From positions 3,193,001 to 3,257,000 of the forward strand of contig CP119315.1 of the NCBI GenBank assembly GCA_029202845.1: DNA of 64,000 bases, written 5' to 3'. This document shows, piece by piece, positions 1 through 9,329 of this stretch (position 1 is the first letter of the stretch; every line of letters begins with the position of its first letter). The position numbers were made by a program, and so were the translations under genes. The stretch is from Candidatus Sphingomonas colombiensis. GTDB lineage: Bacteria; Pseudomonadota; Alphaproteobacteria; Sphingomonadales; Sphingomonadaceae. The notes under the pieces are model-generated. The model searched no databases and was not told the origin of the DNA. It saw only the letters and a program-made list of their open reading frames with translations.

Positions 1-1685
<1,685 letters not shown>

Positions 1686-1730
1686 GGTGAGAGGCGGGCC
1701 CGACGCGGCTCGCCTCAACCCCGAACAATA

Positions 1731-1769
1731 AAAAGGGGCGGCGGATCGTGGTGATCCGCCGCCCCTTTT
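1731..1769. terminator. Bidirectional Rho-independent terminator between secA and a convergent lipoprotein gene
   Basis: A perfect 17-bp inverted repeat (1731-1747 and 1753-1769) flanks a 5-nt loop. The GC-rich core is bordered by AAAA on the left and TTTT on the right, so a U-tract forms in either direction. It lies between the secA stop (1685) and the convergent lipoprotein stop (1793), as expected for a shared terminator. Confidence 0.88.
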
Positions 1770-1792
1770 CTATTCGTATCGCCTGAGAAAGA

Positions 1793-2372
1793 TCAGGGCT
1801 TGGGCAACACCACCGTCGGCCCGATCCGGTCCGCCACTTCACGTGCGTTGAAAGCGCGAACCTCATCCCGTGCGGGCGTGCCCTTGCGCATCACGAGTTC
1901 TGCTGAGGCCTCGTAGCGATCGACCGTGCGGATATCGATATTGTCGCCCCAGAACGGATCACCGAACCACGGATCCCACGCGCGCCAGCCGAAACCGCGC
2001 CCGTAATAGCGCCACGACGGGCCCCATCCTGCACCCATGCCGAAGCGGGGGGCCGGGCGTGGAATAGGTCTGTGCCTGGCGATCGGTCGTGCGATCGACC
2101 ATAACGAAATAGTCATAGCCGTTCTGCAGCGTCAGTTCGGCCGCGCGATAGAGCAGATACCGCTCGACCGTGTCGCGATCGGTGACGGTGTTGCCGGCGA
2201 AGGTCACCAGCCAGCGGTTCGATTCGATCTGTCGATCGCTATAACCCGTCCGGTAGAAGCCCTTGCCCGTTGCCGGGCGATAAGTGGTCTCGGTCGCGCA
2301 GCCGCTGACGAGCAGGGCGCCCGACGCGATTGCGGCCAAAAGCACACCGCGACCTCTGAGATGCTTGATCAT
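1793..2372 (-). CDS. CC0125/CC1285-like lipoprotein, one frame break
   Basis: Predicted outer-membrane or periplasmic lipoprotein of about 192 residues. The N-terminus has a basic start, a hydrophobic stretch and the lipobox LVSGC, giving a lipid-anchored Cys near residue 25. The next part (TYRPATGKGFYRTGYSD, RYLLYRAAELTLQNGYDYF) resembles the alphaproteobacterial CC0125/CC1285 lipoprotein family, whose function is not known. The C-terminal third is rich in Gly, Trp, Phe and Tyr. One extra base near 2052 shifts the frame between the halves; reading CCC or CCG at that Pro codon restores it. Convergent with secA, apparently monocistronic. The family call rests on the central block and is moderately secure. 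Confidence 0.7.
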
Positions 2373-2495
2373 CTTCTATCTCCGTTGCCGTCACGTCGAC
2401 GGTTTCCCTGTACTATGAAGGGGAACGACGAAACGTGCGATGAACACGCTCGGTTTCATCGCGCAATTCCGGCCCGGAGGCGAAACATTTCTTGC

Positions 2496-3070
2496 CTATC
2501 GCGGCGCGCGACCCGCATCGGGGACATAAGCGTCGATCAGCGCGCCGACATAATCGGGATTGCGCGAGGTGAGTTCGGGGGAGGGGCGCCCCGGCGCATA
2601 AATGAAGCCGTTGACGCTATAGATGGTGCCGCCGAGCCCCTGCGAATCGCGATACCAGACCTTCACCTCGCTCCAGTCGTTGTCGGGCGATACGTCGTAA
2701 AGGGTCACGTCCTGTTCGGCATGCCCCCGCACTCCATCGACGCGCGACCAATTGGCGTGAGTGAGCATCAGCACGCGGCGCTCCACCACGCGGCTGACCA
2801 CCGCGACATGGCCCAGTGGCAGGCGCGATTGCTTCGCGAAAGCGATGACGGCGCCCACTTCTCGGCTGATGCCCGCGCGGATACCGCCCGTCCGCCTGGT
2901 TCCACCACGTCCACGCATCGCCGAAGATCTGGATGCCCGAAGCTTCACGCGCGAACGGCACGCATTGCCCGACATAATCGAGCCACCCCGCCGCGGCCGG
3001 CGCGGCGCCGCCACGCCGGCGCCATGACTGCAAGGCCGATGAGGCCAAGGGAAAATCGTTTGAACACCAC
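2496..3070 (-). CDS. Exported CHAP-domain (NlpC/P60-like) protein, frame broken
   Basis: About 190 residues. I start at a GTG at 3070 because that frame gives a typical signal peptide (VVFKRFSLGLIGLAVMAPA). The mature part carries a CHAP-type cysteine peptidase/amidase core: catalytic Cys in DYVGQCVPFARE, and catalytic His in LPLGHVAVVSRVV. CHAP proteins usually cleave peptidoglycan peptides or the glycan-peptide amide bond, so a periplasmic wall-remodelling role is likely. The frame breaks near 2862 (CCG/CCA-type wobble doubling) and again in the GC-rich stretch near 3005. Neighbours are a lipoprotein and a MoxR ATPase, with no obvious operon link. Confidence 0.72.
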
Positions 3071-3119
3071 GCCGCACTCTCACGCACTGCACTGATGCGG
3101 AATGGTTACTTCACTTTAG

Positions 3120-4053
3120 TTACACACAATCCGGCCTTAGCCGACGCCGCGAGTCATCGCATGGCAAGACTCCGCCCTTCCGTCCGCTTAACCCCTCACG
3201 GGGCGGTTCGCCTTGACGCTTCGCCATGAACGCCAGCCGCTCGAACAGCATCACGTCCTGCTCGTTCTTGAGCAGCGCGCCGTGCAGCGGCGGGATCGCC
3301 TTGGTCGGATCGCGATTCTGCAGCACGTCGAGCGGCATATCCTCGTGGAGCAGCAGCTTGAGCCAGTCGAGCAATTCGCTCGTCGACGGCTTCTTCTTCA
3401 GCCCCGGCACCTCGCGGACTTCGTAGAAGATATCCATCGCCTTGCGAGACCAGCATCTTCTGGATGCCGGGGAAATGGACGTCGACGATCGCCTGCATCG
3501 TCTCGCGATCGGGGAATTTGATATAGTGGAAGAAACAGCGGCGCAGGAACGCGTCGGGCAATTCCTTCTCGTTGTTCGAGGTGATGACGACGATCGGGCG
3601 CTCGGCCGCGCGGATCGTCTCCTTCGTCTCGTAAACGTGGAATTCCATCCGATCGAGTTCCTGAAGCAGATCGTTCGGGAATTCGATATCGGCCTTGTCG
3701 ATCTCGTCGATCAGCAGGACGGGGAGTTGCGGCGAGGTGAACGCCTCCCACAATTTGCCCTTGCGGATATAGTTGGAAATATCGTGGACGCGCTCGTCGC
3801 CGAGCTGGCCGTCGCGCAGCCGGGCGACCGCATCATATTCGTACAGGCCCTGCTGCGCCTTGGTGGTGGATTTGACGTTCCACTCGATCAGCGGCGCGCC
3901 GGTCGCCTTGGCGATCTCATAGGCGAGAACGGTCTTGCCGGTGCCGGGCTCGCCCTTCACCAGCAATGGGCGACGGAGAGTGACCGCGGCGTTGACCGCG
4001 ACCTTCAGATCGTCGGTCGCGACGTAGCTCTGGGTGCCCTCGAAGCGCTTCAT
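3120..4053 (-). CDS. MoxR-family AAA+ ATPase, one frame break
   Basis: MoxR ATPases act as chaperones that mature or insert metal cofactors, usually with a VWA-domain partner. Seen: Walker A GEPGTGKT (about residue 37), Walker B LLIDEIDKAD (about 113), sensor segment ITSNNEKELPDAFLRRC (about 160), and a C-terminal lid ending near FERLAFMAKRQG. The frame breaks at about 3441, where TCG/TCC wobble doubling joins KMLVS to AMDIFYEVREVPG. The last 25 or so residues before the stop at 3120 look unlike the family, so a further indel close to the true end is possible. The expected CoxE-like VWA partner is not adjacent; one lies at 44941-46119. Confidence 0.87.
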
Positions 4054-4121
4054 GCCCTCATCCCGTTCAATTCAAAAACTCGGTATGGCGATAGCGGTAA
4101 CAAACTGTCCCGCGCAAGCCG

Positions 4122-4926
4122 CTATCCATTCTGACTGGCGAGTACCTGATAGGCCATCACCGCCGTCGCCACCGCCGCATTGAGGCTGTCCGCCTTGCCG
4201 AGCATCGGCATTTTGACCAGCAGATCGCACGCCGCTTCATAATCCTCAGGCAACCCCTGCGCCTCGTTCCCGGTGAGCAGGAAGGTCGGGCGCCGGATAG
4301 GCTGGCGCACGATAATCATGCTCGGTCTGGAGGCTGAGCCCGACGAGCGTGCCGGGGCCGCCACGGAGCCAGGCGATAAAGTCGCCCCAGTCGCAGCGCA
4401 CGACCGGCACGGTGAACAGCGCCCCCATGCTCGCGCGCACCGCTTCGACCGAAAATGGATCGACGCAATCGCCGATCAGGATCAGGCCGCCGGCGCCTAC
4501 CGCGTCGCCGGTGCGCAGGATCGTGCCGAGATTGCCGGGATCGCGCAGCCGCTCGGCCACCAGCCAGATGCCGGCGCTGGCCCGATCGAGCGAGTCGAGT
4601 GTGATGGCGAACTCATCGAACACGCCGACAACGGCTTGCGGATTATCCTTGCCGGAAAGCTTGGAGAGGATGTCCGGCGTCGTCTCGATCGCCTCGCCGC
4701 CGGCATCCTCGACCGCCTCGATCAACCGCCCGACCGAGCGGATGCCCTGCGCTCGCCGCGGCGAAGAAGAGACAGACGCGGGCACGCGCCCGGTTTCATG
4801 GGCTTCGGTGAGGATGCGCAGCCCTTCGGCGAGGAACTGGCGCGAATCGCGGCGATGGCGTTTGTCGCGCAGATCGCGGACATGCTTCACCAGCGGATTC
4901 GAATAAGCGGTAATCTGGCGCGGCAT
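4122..4926 (-). CDS. TrmH (SpoU)-family RNA 2'-O-methyltransferase, frame broken
   Basis: SAM-dependent knotted (SPOUT) methyltransferase acting on rRNA or tRNA ribose. The N-terminal substrate-binding domain begins at ATG 4926 (MPRQITAYSNPLVKHVRDL). The SPOUT domain shows motif 1 (LRDPGNLGTILRT), motif 2 (LLTGNEAQGLP) and motif 3 (MPMLGKADSLNAAVATAV). Two regions are out of frame: about 4733-4775 (one missing and one extra base, Leu CTC/CTG) and about 4296 (Tyr TAT/TAC), after which the frame carrying motifs 2 and 3 resumes. The start codon overlaps the HPr stop (TGATG), so it is the last cistron of the PTS operon. The exact RNA target cannot be told from sequence alone. Confidence 0.85.
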
Positions 4927-5195
4927 CAATCCTCGCCGAACTTCGCCTCGACCAGGTCGCACATCACGGTCACGACCTGTTCGGCGGATTCCCCGGCCGC
5001 GCTGATGACGATGGTGTCGCCCATTGCCGCCCCCAGCATCATCAGCCCCATGATCGAGGTGCCCGTAACGCTCGACGCGCCTTTGGCGACATTCACCTGG
5101 ATCGGTTGCGCGGAAGCGAGCGTGACGAACTTGGCGCTGGCGCGCGCATGCAGGCCGCGCCGGTTGGTAATCAGCACCTCACGCGACACCGTCAC
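4926..5195 (-). CDS. ptsH: HPr-family phosphocarrier protein
   Basis: An 89-residue HPr of the phosphotransferase system. The phospho-acceptor His is in RRGLHARAS (His16). Around Ser45-46 lies the regulatory site region GASSVTGTSIMGLMML, which HPr kinase can phosphorylate. It would receive phosphate from an Enzyme I not present in the window and pass it to the EIIA encoded just upstream, with which it shares a 4-nt ATGA overlap. No EIIB or EIIC permease genes are present, so this is a regulatory rather than a sugar-transport PTS. Co-transcription with hprK two genes upstream supports control by Ser phosphorylation. Confidence 0.95.
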   Translation of the reverse strand: MTVSREVLITNRRGLHARASAKFVTLASAQPIQVNVAKGASSVTGTSIMGLMMLGAAMGDTIVISAAGESAEQVVTVMCDLVEAKFGED

Positions 5196-5620
5196 GCGGC
5201 GGCCTCGCCCAAGACCTCGGACGCGACGGAGATATATTTGCGCCCGGCCTCGCGCGCGGCGGCGACCGCCGCGACGACGGTCATCGCCTTGCGCGCGGAT
5301 TCGAGCCGGATCAGCATCGGCAGGTTGATGCCCGCGATCACCTCCACCCGGCCGCGTTCCATCAGCGAGATGGCGAGGTTGGAAGGGGTGCCGCCAAAGA
5401 GATCGGTCAGCACGATCACGCCGCGTCCAGCGTCCACGGCGGCAATCGCCGACCGGATATCGGCGCGGCGAGCCTCCATGTCGTCATCGGGGCCGATCGC
5501 GACGGTCTGGACCTGCTTCTGGGGCCCGACAACATGCTCCATCGCGGTGACAAATTCGTCGGCGAGGCGCCCGTGCGTTACCAGTACCAGGCCGATCAAT
5601 TGCTTACTCAGGTCGTTCAT
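5192..5620 (-). CDS. PTS EIIA component, mannose (EIIA-Man) type
   Basis: A 142-residue EIIA-Man-fold protein. The active His is in LVLVTHGRLADEF (about residue 15), and the conserved loop VLTDLFGGTPSN (about residue 70) is the family's second signature. In alphaproteobacteria the single-domain EIIA-Man encoded beside HPr is a phosphorylation-state sensor rather than part of a permease. It overlaps rapZ by 4 nt upstream and HPr by 4 nt downstream, so expression should be translationally coupled. Paralogues are often called manX or ptsM; I leave the symbol open. Confidence 0.93.
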   Translation of the reverse strand: MNDLSKQLIGLVLVTHGRLADEFVTAMEHVVGPQKQVQTVAIGPDDDMEARRADIRSAIAAVDAGRGVIVLTDLFGGTPSNLAISLMERGRVEVIAGINLPMLIRLESARKAMTVVAAVAAAREAGRKYISVASEVLGEAAA

Positions 5621-6531
5621 TGCCCTATCGGGTGTCCCTCAAGCGCATCCTGCGGCGCCGCCGCGAGATCGCGATGCGTGACCGTGGGCGAAAATCCAGC
5701 ATTAAGCAACCGTTGCGCCACGCGCTCGGCAACATGCACCGAACGATGCCGTCCGCCGGTGCAGCCAAATGCGATGGTGATATAGGATTTGCCTTCCGCA
5801 ATGTAACGGGGAACGAGCAACAGCAGCAGATCCTCGATCTTGCGCATTGCGTCGGCATAAGCGGGGTCGTCGGCGATATAGGCCGACACATCCGCATCGC
5901 GCCCGGTGCCGGGGCGCAGCACCGCATCCCAGTGCGGATTGCGCAGGAAACGCATGTCGAAAACGAGATCGGCATCCTTGGGCAATCCGCGCGCAAAGCC
6001 GAACGAGGTGATCGAGACGATCGTCTCGCTCAATCCCGACCGCGAAAAAGCTGCGCGAATCTGCTGGGCAAGCGCATTGGCGTTGAATTTACCGGTATCG
6101 ATCAGCCGGTTGGCCCAGTGACGGAGCGGCGCAAGCAGTTCGCGTTCGCGCTCGATGCCGTCGCGCGCCGGCCGATCCAGCGCCAGCGGGTGGCGACGGC
6201 GCGTTTCATCGTAACGGCGTGCCAGTTCGTCCGAATCGCAATCGAGGAACAACGTGCCGATCTCGAACCGGCCCTTGGCTCGCAGGCGATCGACCTGCGC
6301 CACCACCTGCGCCGCATCGAAATCGCGTGTCCGCGCGCCGATGCCGAGCGCCAGCGGCCGGTGCAGACCTTCCGTTCCCTCAGGAGGCAGCGCATTGAGC
6401 AGGCGATCGAGCAGCGAAAGCGGCAGGTTGTCGACAACCTCCCACCCAAGATCCTCCAGCGTCTTGAGCACGGTCGATTTTCCCGCGCCGGACATGCCGG
6501 TGACGAGCAATATTTCAGGGGGCGGGGTCAC
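5617..6531 (-). CDS. rapZ: RNase adapter protein RapZ
   Basis: A 304-residue P-loop protein that, in enterobacteria, binds glucosamine-6-phosphate and presents the sRNA GlmZ to RNase E. Walker A is GMSGAGKST near the N-terminus. The C-terminal domain contains the conserved IAFGCTGGRHRSV motif. I choose GTG at 6531 because it forms a 4-nt GTGA overlap with the hprK stop and places the P-loop about 10 residues from the N-terminus as in the family; a longer upstream extension would lie inside hprK. In this operon it links cell-wall precursor sensing to the PTS and ChvG/ChvI. The sRNA target in this lineage is unknown. Confidence 0.95.
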   Translation of the reverse strand: MTPPPEILLVTGMSGAGKSTVLKTLEDLGWEVVDNLPLSLLDRLLNALPPEGTEGLHRPLALGIGARTRDFDAAQVVAQVDRLRAKGRFEIGTLFLDCDSDELARRYDETRRRHPLALDRPARDGIERERELLAPLRHWANRLIDTGKFNANALAQQIRAAFSRSGLSETIVSITSFGFARGLPKDADLVFDMRFLRNPHWDAVLRPGTGRDADVSAYIADDPAYADAMRKIEDLLLLLVPRYIAEGKSYITIAFGCTGGRHRSVHVAERVAQRLLNAGFSPTVTHRDLAAAPQDALEGHPIGQ

Positions 6532-6947
6532 GACGATATCCGACGCATCACGAGTTCGATCTTGATCGGGGCCGATGCCTCGAACGGATTGACGGCGATA
6601 GCGGGAATGGCGCGTTCGGCAAGGGTGCATGTGGCGGGTTCAGGCATCCGTTCGACCCGAGCATCCAGCCGCACCGCCAATATCACCGGGATCGCCGCGA
6701 CATGCGGCAGTTCGACGATGCCTATGCCGCGCACCTCCATTCGCCCCGCGATGCTGGGCGGGGGGCTCGCGAACAGCGCGTCGGCGCTCGCGACCAGATC
6801 GGTATAGTCATCCGATACCAACGTGGCCCCGCGATCGATCAGCCGCAGCGCCAGATCCGATTTGCCGGCCCCCGACGGGCCGATCAGCAAAACCGCGCAT
6901 CCGTCGATGGCGACCGTGGTAGCGTGGACCGTTTCGCGATCCGGCAT
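6528..6947 (-). CDS. hprK: HPr kinase/phosphorylase, short C-terminal-domain form
   Basis: About 139 residues, under half the length of the Firmicute enzyme: the N-terminal domain is absent and only the catalytic domain remains, the usual alphaproteobacterial form. Walker A LIGPSGAGKSDLALRLI sits near residue 25, followed by LVSDDYTDL and the family signature EVRGIGIVELP. It should phosphorylate HPr on its regulatory Ser. Start ATG 6947 lies immediately after the chvG stop (6949) and the stop overlaps rapZ by 4 nt, so the sensor kinase, HPr kinase and RapZ are co-translated. Confidence 0.93.
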   Translation of the reverse strand: MPDRETVHATTVAIDGCAVLLIGPSGAGKSDLALRLIDRGATLVSDDYTDLVASADALFASPPPSIAGRMEVRGIGIVELPHVAAIPVILAVRLDARVERMPEPATCTLAERAIPAIAVNPFEASAPIKIELVMRRISS

Positions 6948-6948
6948 C

Positions 6949-8517
6949 TCAGCCCCTCCCATCCGACAACGGCAATCGCACGACGAAACGCGCGCCGCTC
7001 AGGCGATCCTCGCGGCTCTGCACGCTGATCGTCCCCTGATGCGCATCGACGATGGTCCGGGCGATCGCGAGACCAAGGCCCGAATGCTGGCCGAACGCCT
7101 CGCTGTGCGGCCGGATCGACTGGAAACGGCGGAACACCGCCTCCCGCGCATCCTCCGGCACGCCGGGGCCTTCATCTTCGACCCAGACCTCCAGCGCGCC
7201 GTCGATCCGGCGCGCGGCGATCGCGATCAGCCCGTCATCGGGGGAGAAAGACAAGGCGTTGTCGATCAGGTTTTCGAAAACGCGCTCCAGCCGTGCGCCT
7301 TCGCCGGAGATGACGAGGCGCTCATTTTCCGGCCGATCGAAACGGATACGGACGTTGCGTTCGATCCCGCGCTCGCGCCGCTGGGCGATCATCCCGTCGA
7401 TCATCGCCTTGATGTCGATCGGCTCGAATTTCGCCCGGCTGAGCTGAGCGTCGAGCCGCGAAGCCTCTGATATGTCGGTGATCAGGCGATCGAGCCGATG
7501 GACGTCATCCCGCACGATCGCCAGCAGCTTCTCCTGAAGCACGGGATCCTTGACGTGCCCGAGCCCCTCGATCGCCGACCGGAGCGAGGCGAGGGGGTTC
7601 TTCAATTCATGCGTAACGTCCGCCGCAAAGGCTTCGGTCGCGTCGATGCGCGCGCGCAGCGCCAGGCTCATGTCGGACAGCGCCCGCGCCAGCATTCCTA
7701 TCTCGTCCTTGCGCGCGGGCAGGCGTGGCACCACCACTTCGCGGGCGCGGCCGAGCCGTACGCGCACCGCCGCTCGCGCCAGCCGCCGGAGCGGGCGCAC
7801 GATCGTCCGCGCGAGAAACAGCGAAAGGAGGATCGAGACGATGGTGACCGTCAGCAACACCAGGCTGAGGCGATAACGCTCGACCCGCACCGTTTGGGTG
7901 ATGTCCCGCGCGTTGACCGCAGTGAGCACCGCCGCACCATCGAGCAGCGGGGCGGCCGCGGTGATTACCGGCGTGCGATCGGGCGCGCGCCACACGGTCG
8001 CGGCGGCATGGCCGGTCTGCGCGGTGCGCACGTCGGGCCAGCTGCGCCCGTTGGGGTGATCGCGATAGAGCGGCGCACGCACCGCGCCGACCACGGTATC
8101 GATCCCGGCGTCCAGGAAGCGCGCGATCCGCTGGCCGCGATCATCCTTGTCGGGATCGAGCAACTGGAAGTTGCGCTTGCCCAGCGCGCGGCTGTCCACG
8201 ATCAGCGCGCCATCCGGCCCGAACAGCCGGATGCGCGTGCCCGTGTCCTGCGCGAGCTGGAGGATCAGCGGGTTGCGCAATTTGGGCGTCACGGTCTGCA
8301 ACGCTTCCGCGATCAGCCGCGCCTCGCGCATCGCCTGATCGGTGCGATTGTCGAGAATCCGCGCGCGATACGAATCGAGGTAGAAGAATCCGCCCGCCAG
8401 CAGCAGCAACGCGAAGATATTGACCGCCAGAATACGCCGCGTCAGCGAAACCCGGCCGGACCAGCGCAGCGCAAGATCGCTGCCCTCACTCTTCGGAGAA
8501 ACGGTATCCGGCGCCAT
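6949..8517 (-). CDS. chvG: ChvG-type sensor histidine kinase
   Basis: About 522 residues, inner-membrane sensor of envelope and acid stress in alphaproteobacteria (ChvG/ExoS family). Seen: N-terminal TM segment (RRILAVNIFALLLLAGGFF), a periplasmic domain of about 200 residues, a second TM (LVLLTVTIVSILLSLFLA), HAMP, the H-box FAADVTHELKNPLASLR, N-box FENLIDNAL, and G-boxes DEGPGVPE and GLGLAIARTIV. ATG 8517 overlaps the end of chvI by 32 nt; longer in-frame extensions run deep into chvI and are unlikely. The pair ChvI-ChvG upstream of HprK is a conserved arrangement connecting envelope stress with PTS signalling. Confidence 0.94.
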   Translation of the reverse strand: MAPDTVSPKSEGSDLALRWSGRVSLTRRILAVNIFALLLLAGGFFYLDSYRARILDNRTDQAMREARLIAEALQTVTPKLRNPLILQLAQDTGTRIRLFGPDGALIVDSRALGKRNFQLLDPDKDDRGQRIARFLDAGIDTVVGAVRAPLYRDHPNGRSWPDVRTAQTGHAAATVWRAPDRTPVITAAAPLLDGAAVLTAVNARDITQTVRVERYRLSLVLLTVTIVSILLSLFLARTIVRPLRRLARAAVRVRLGRAREVVVPRLPARKDEIGMLARALSDMSLALRARIDATEAFAADVTHELKNPLASLRSAIEGLGHVKDPVLQEKLLAIVRDDVHRLDRLITDISEASRLDAQLSRAKFEPIDIKAMIDGMIAQRRERGIERNVRIRFDRPENERLVISGEGARLERVFENLIDNALSFSPDDGLIAIAARRIDGALEVWVEDEGPGVPEDAREAVFRRFQSIRPHSEAFGQHSGLGLAIARTIVDAHQGTISVQSREDRLSGARFVVRLPLSDGRG

Positions 8518-9190
8518 ATAGCGTCTCGATAGCGTCGAAATCTGAATCGACCTCACGAAACTTTCGTCGCACGCGTTTGATGTGCGAATCGATCGTGCGA
8601 TCGTCGACGTAAATATCGTCCTGATACGCCGCATCCATCAGCTGATTACGGGTGCGCACGATGCCCGGCCGTTGCGCGAGCGTTTCGAGGATCAGGAATT
8701 CGGTGACCGTCAGCGTGACCGGCGTGCCGGCCCAGGTGACGCGGTGACGTGCCGGGTCCATCACCAGCCGTCCGCGCTCCAGCGGTCCCTGCGTCTCCGT
8801 CTCGATACCTTCAGGTGACTGGGTCAGTTCGGCGCGGCGCAGGATCGCCCGAATGCGCGCGATCAGCAGCCGCTGGCTGAAAGGCTTGGCGATATAATCG
8901 TCCGCCCCCATCGCGAGGCCGAGCGCTTCGTCGAGTTCATCGTCCTTGCTTGTCAGGAAAATGACTGGAATCTGGCTCTTTTCGCGCAAGCGCCGCAGCA
9001 GTTCCAGCCCGTCCATGCGCGGCATCTTGATATCGAAGATCGCGAGATCGGGCGGATTGTCGATCAGCGCCTTCAGCGCCGTTTCGCCATCCGAATAAAC
9101 GCGGGTGAGGAAGCCCTCGGTCTGAAGCGCGATCGAGACCGAAGCGAGAATATTCCGGTCGTCGTCGACGAGCGCGATCGTAGCCGTCAT
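8486..9190 (-). CDS. chvI: ChvI-type OmpR-family response regulator
   Basis: A 234-residue regulator: receiver domain (acidic pocket LVDDDR, phospho-Asp in LAIFDIKMPRMDG near residue 53, Thr in LTSKDD, Lys in YIAKPF) and a C-terminal winged helix (LTVTEFLILETLAQRPG, DDRTIDSHIKRVRRKF, IETLYGAGYRF). It is the first gene of the leftward operon chvI-chvG-hprK-rapZ-EIIA-HPr-methyltransferase. The 139-nt gap to divergent pckA should hold both promoters, and ChvI could plausibly act there. Confidence 0.95.
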   Translation of the reverse strand: MTATIALVDDDRNILASVSIALQTEGFLTRVYSDGETALKALIDNPPDLAIFDIKMPRMDGLELLRRLREKSQIPVIFLTSKDDELDEALGLAMGADDYIAKPFSQRLLIARIRAILRRAELTQSPEGIETETQGPLERGRLVMDPARHRVTWAGTPVTLTVTEFLILETLAQRPGIVRTRNQLMDAAYQDDIYVDDRTIDSHIKRVRRKFREVDSDFDAIETLYGAGYRFSEE

Positions 9191-9239
9191 GGTATAGTCG
9201 CGTAGTGCAAAGATGGCACGGGCTCAATGCCCGCGTGGT

Positions 9240-9268
9240 TTGACGGCGCGGGTCACTAATTCTATGCG
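9240..9268 (+). promoter_or_regulatory. Possible sigma-70-like promoter for pckA
   Basis: TTGACG at 9240-9245 is followed after 17 nt by TATGCG at 9263-9268, in the chvI-pckA divergent gap about 60 nt upstream of the chosen pckA start. The -35 matches five of six consensus bases, but the -10 is poor. A small CGGGC/GCCCG inverted repeat sits just upstream near 9220-9235. Weak, offered only as a candidate. Confidence 0.25.
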
Positions 9269-9329
9269 AACCTCGTTTACCGCGCCAACGCGGAGCGGCA
9301 CAATTCTTAGGTTTTTAGGGGACGTGCTT

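Noticed and set aside
7210..7225. GCGATCGC octamers resembling the cyanobacterial HIP1 repeat (also near 11675 and 16985)
   Set aside because: They fall inside codons for Ala-Ile-Ala and similar runs and are explained by codon choice in a GC-rich genome. A count against a shuffled-codon control would be needed to claim more.
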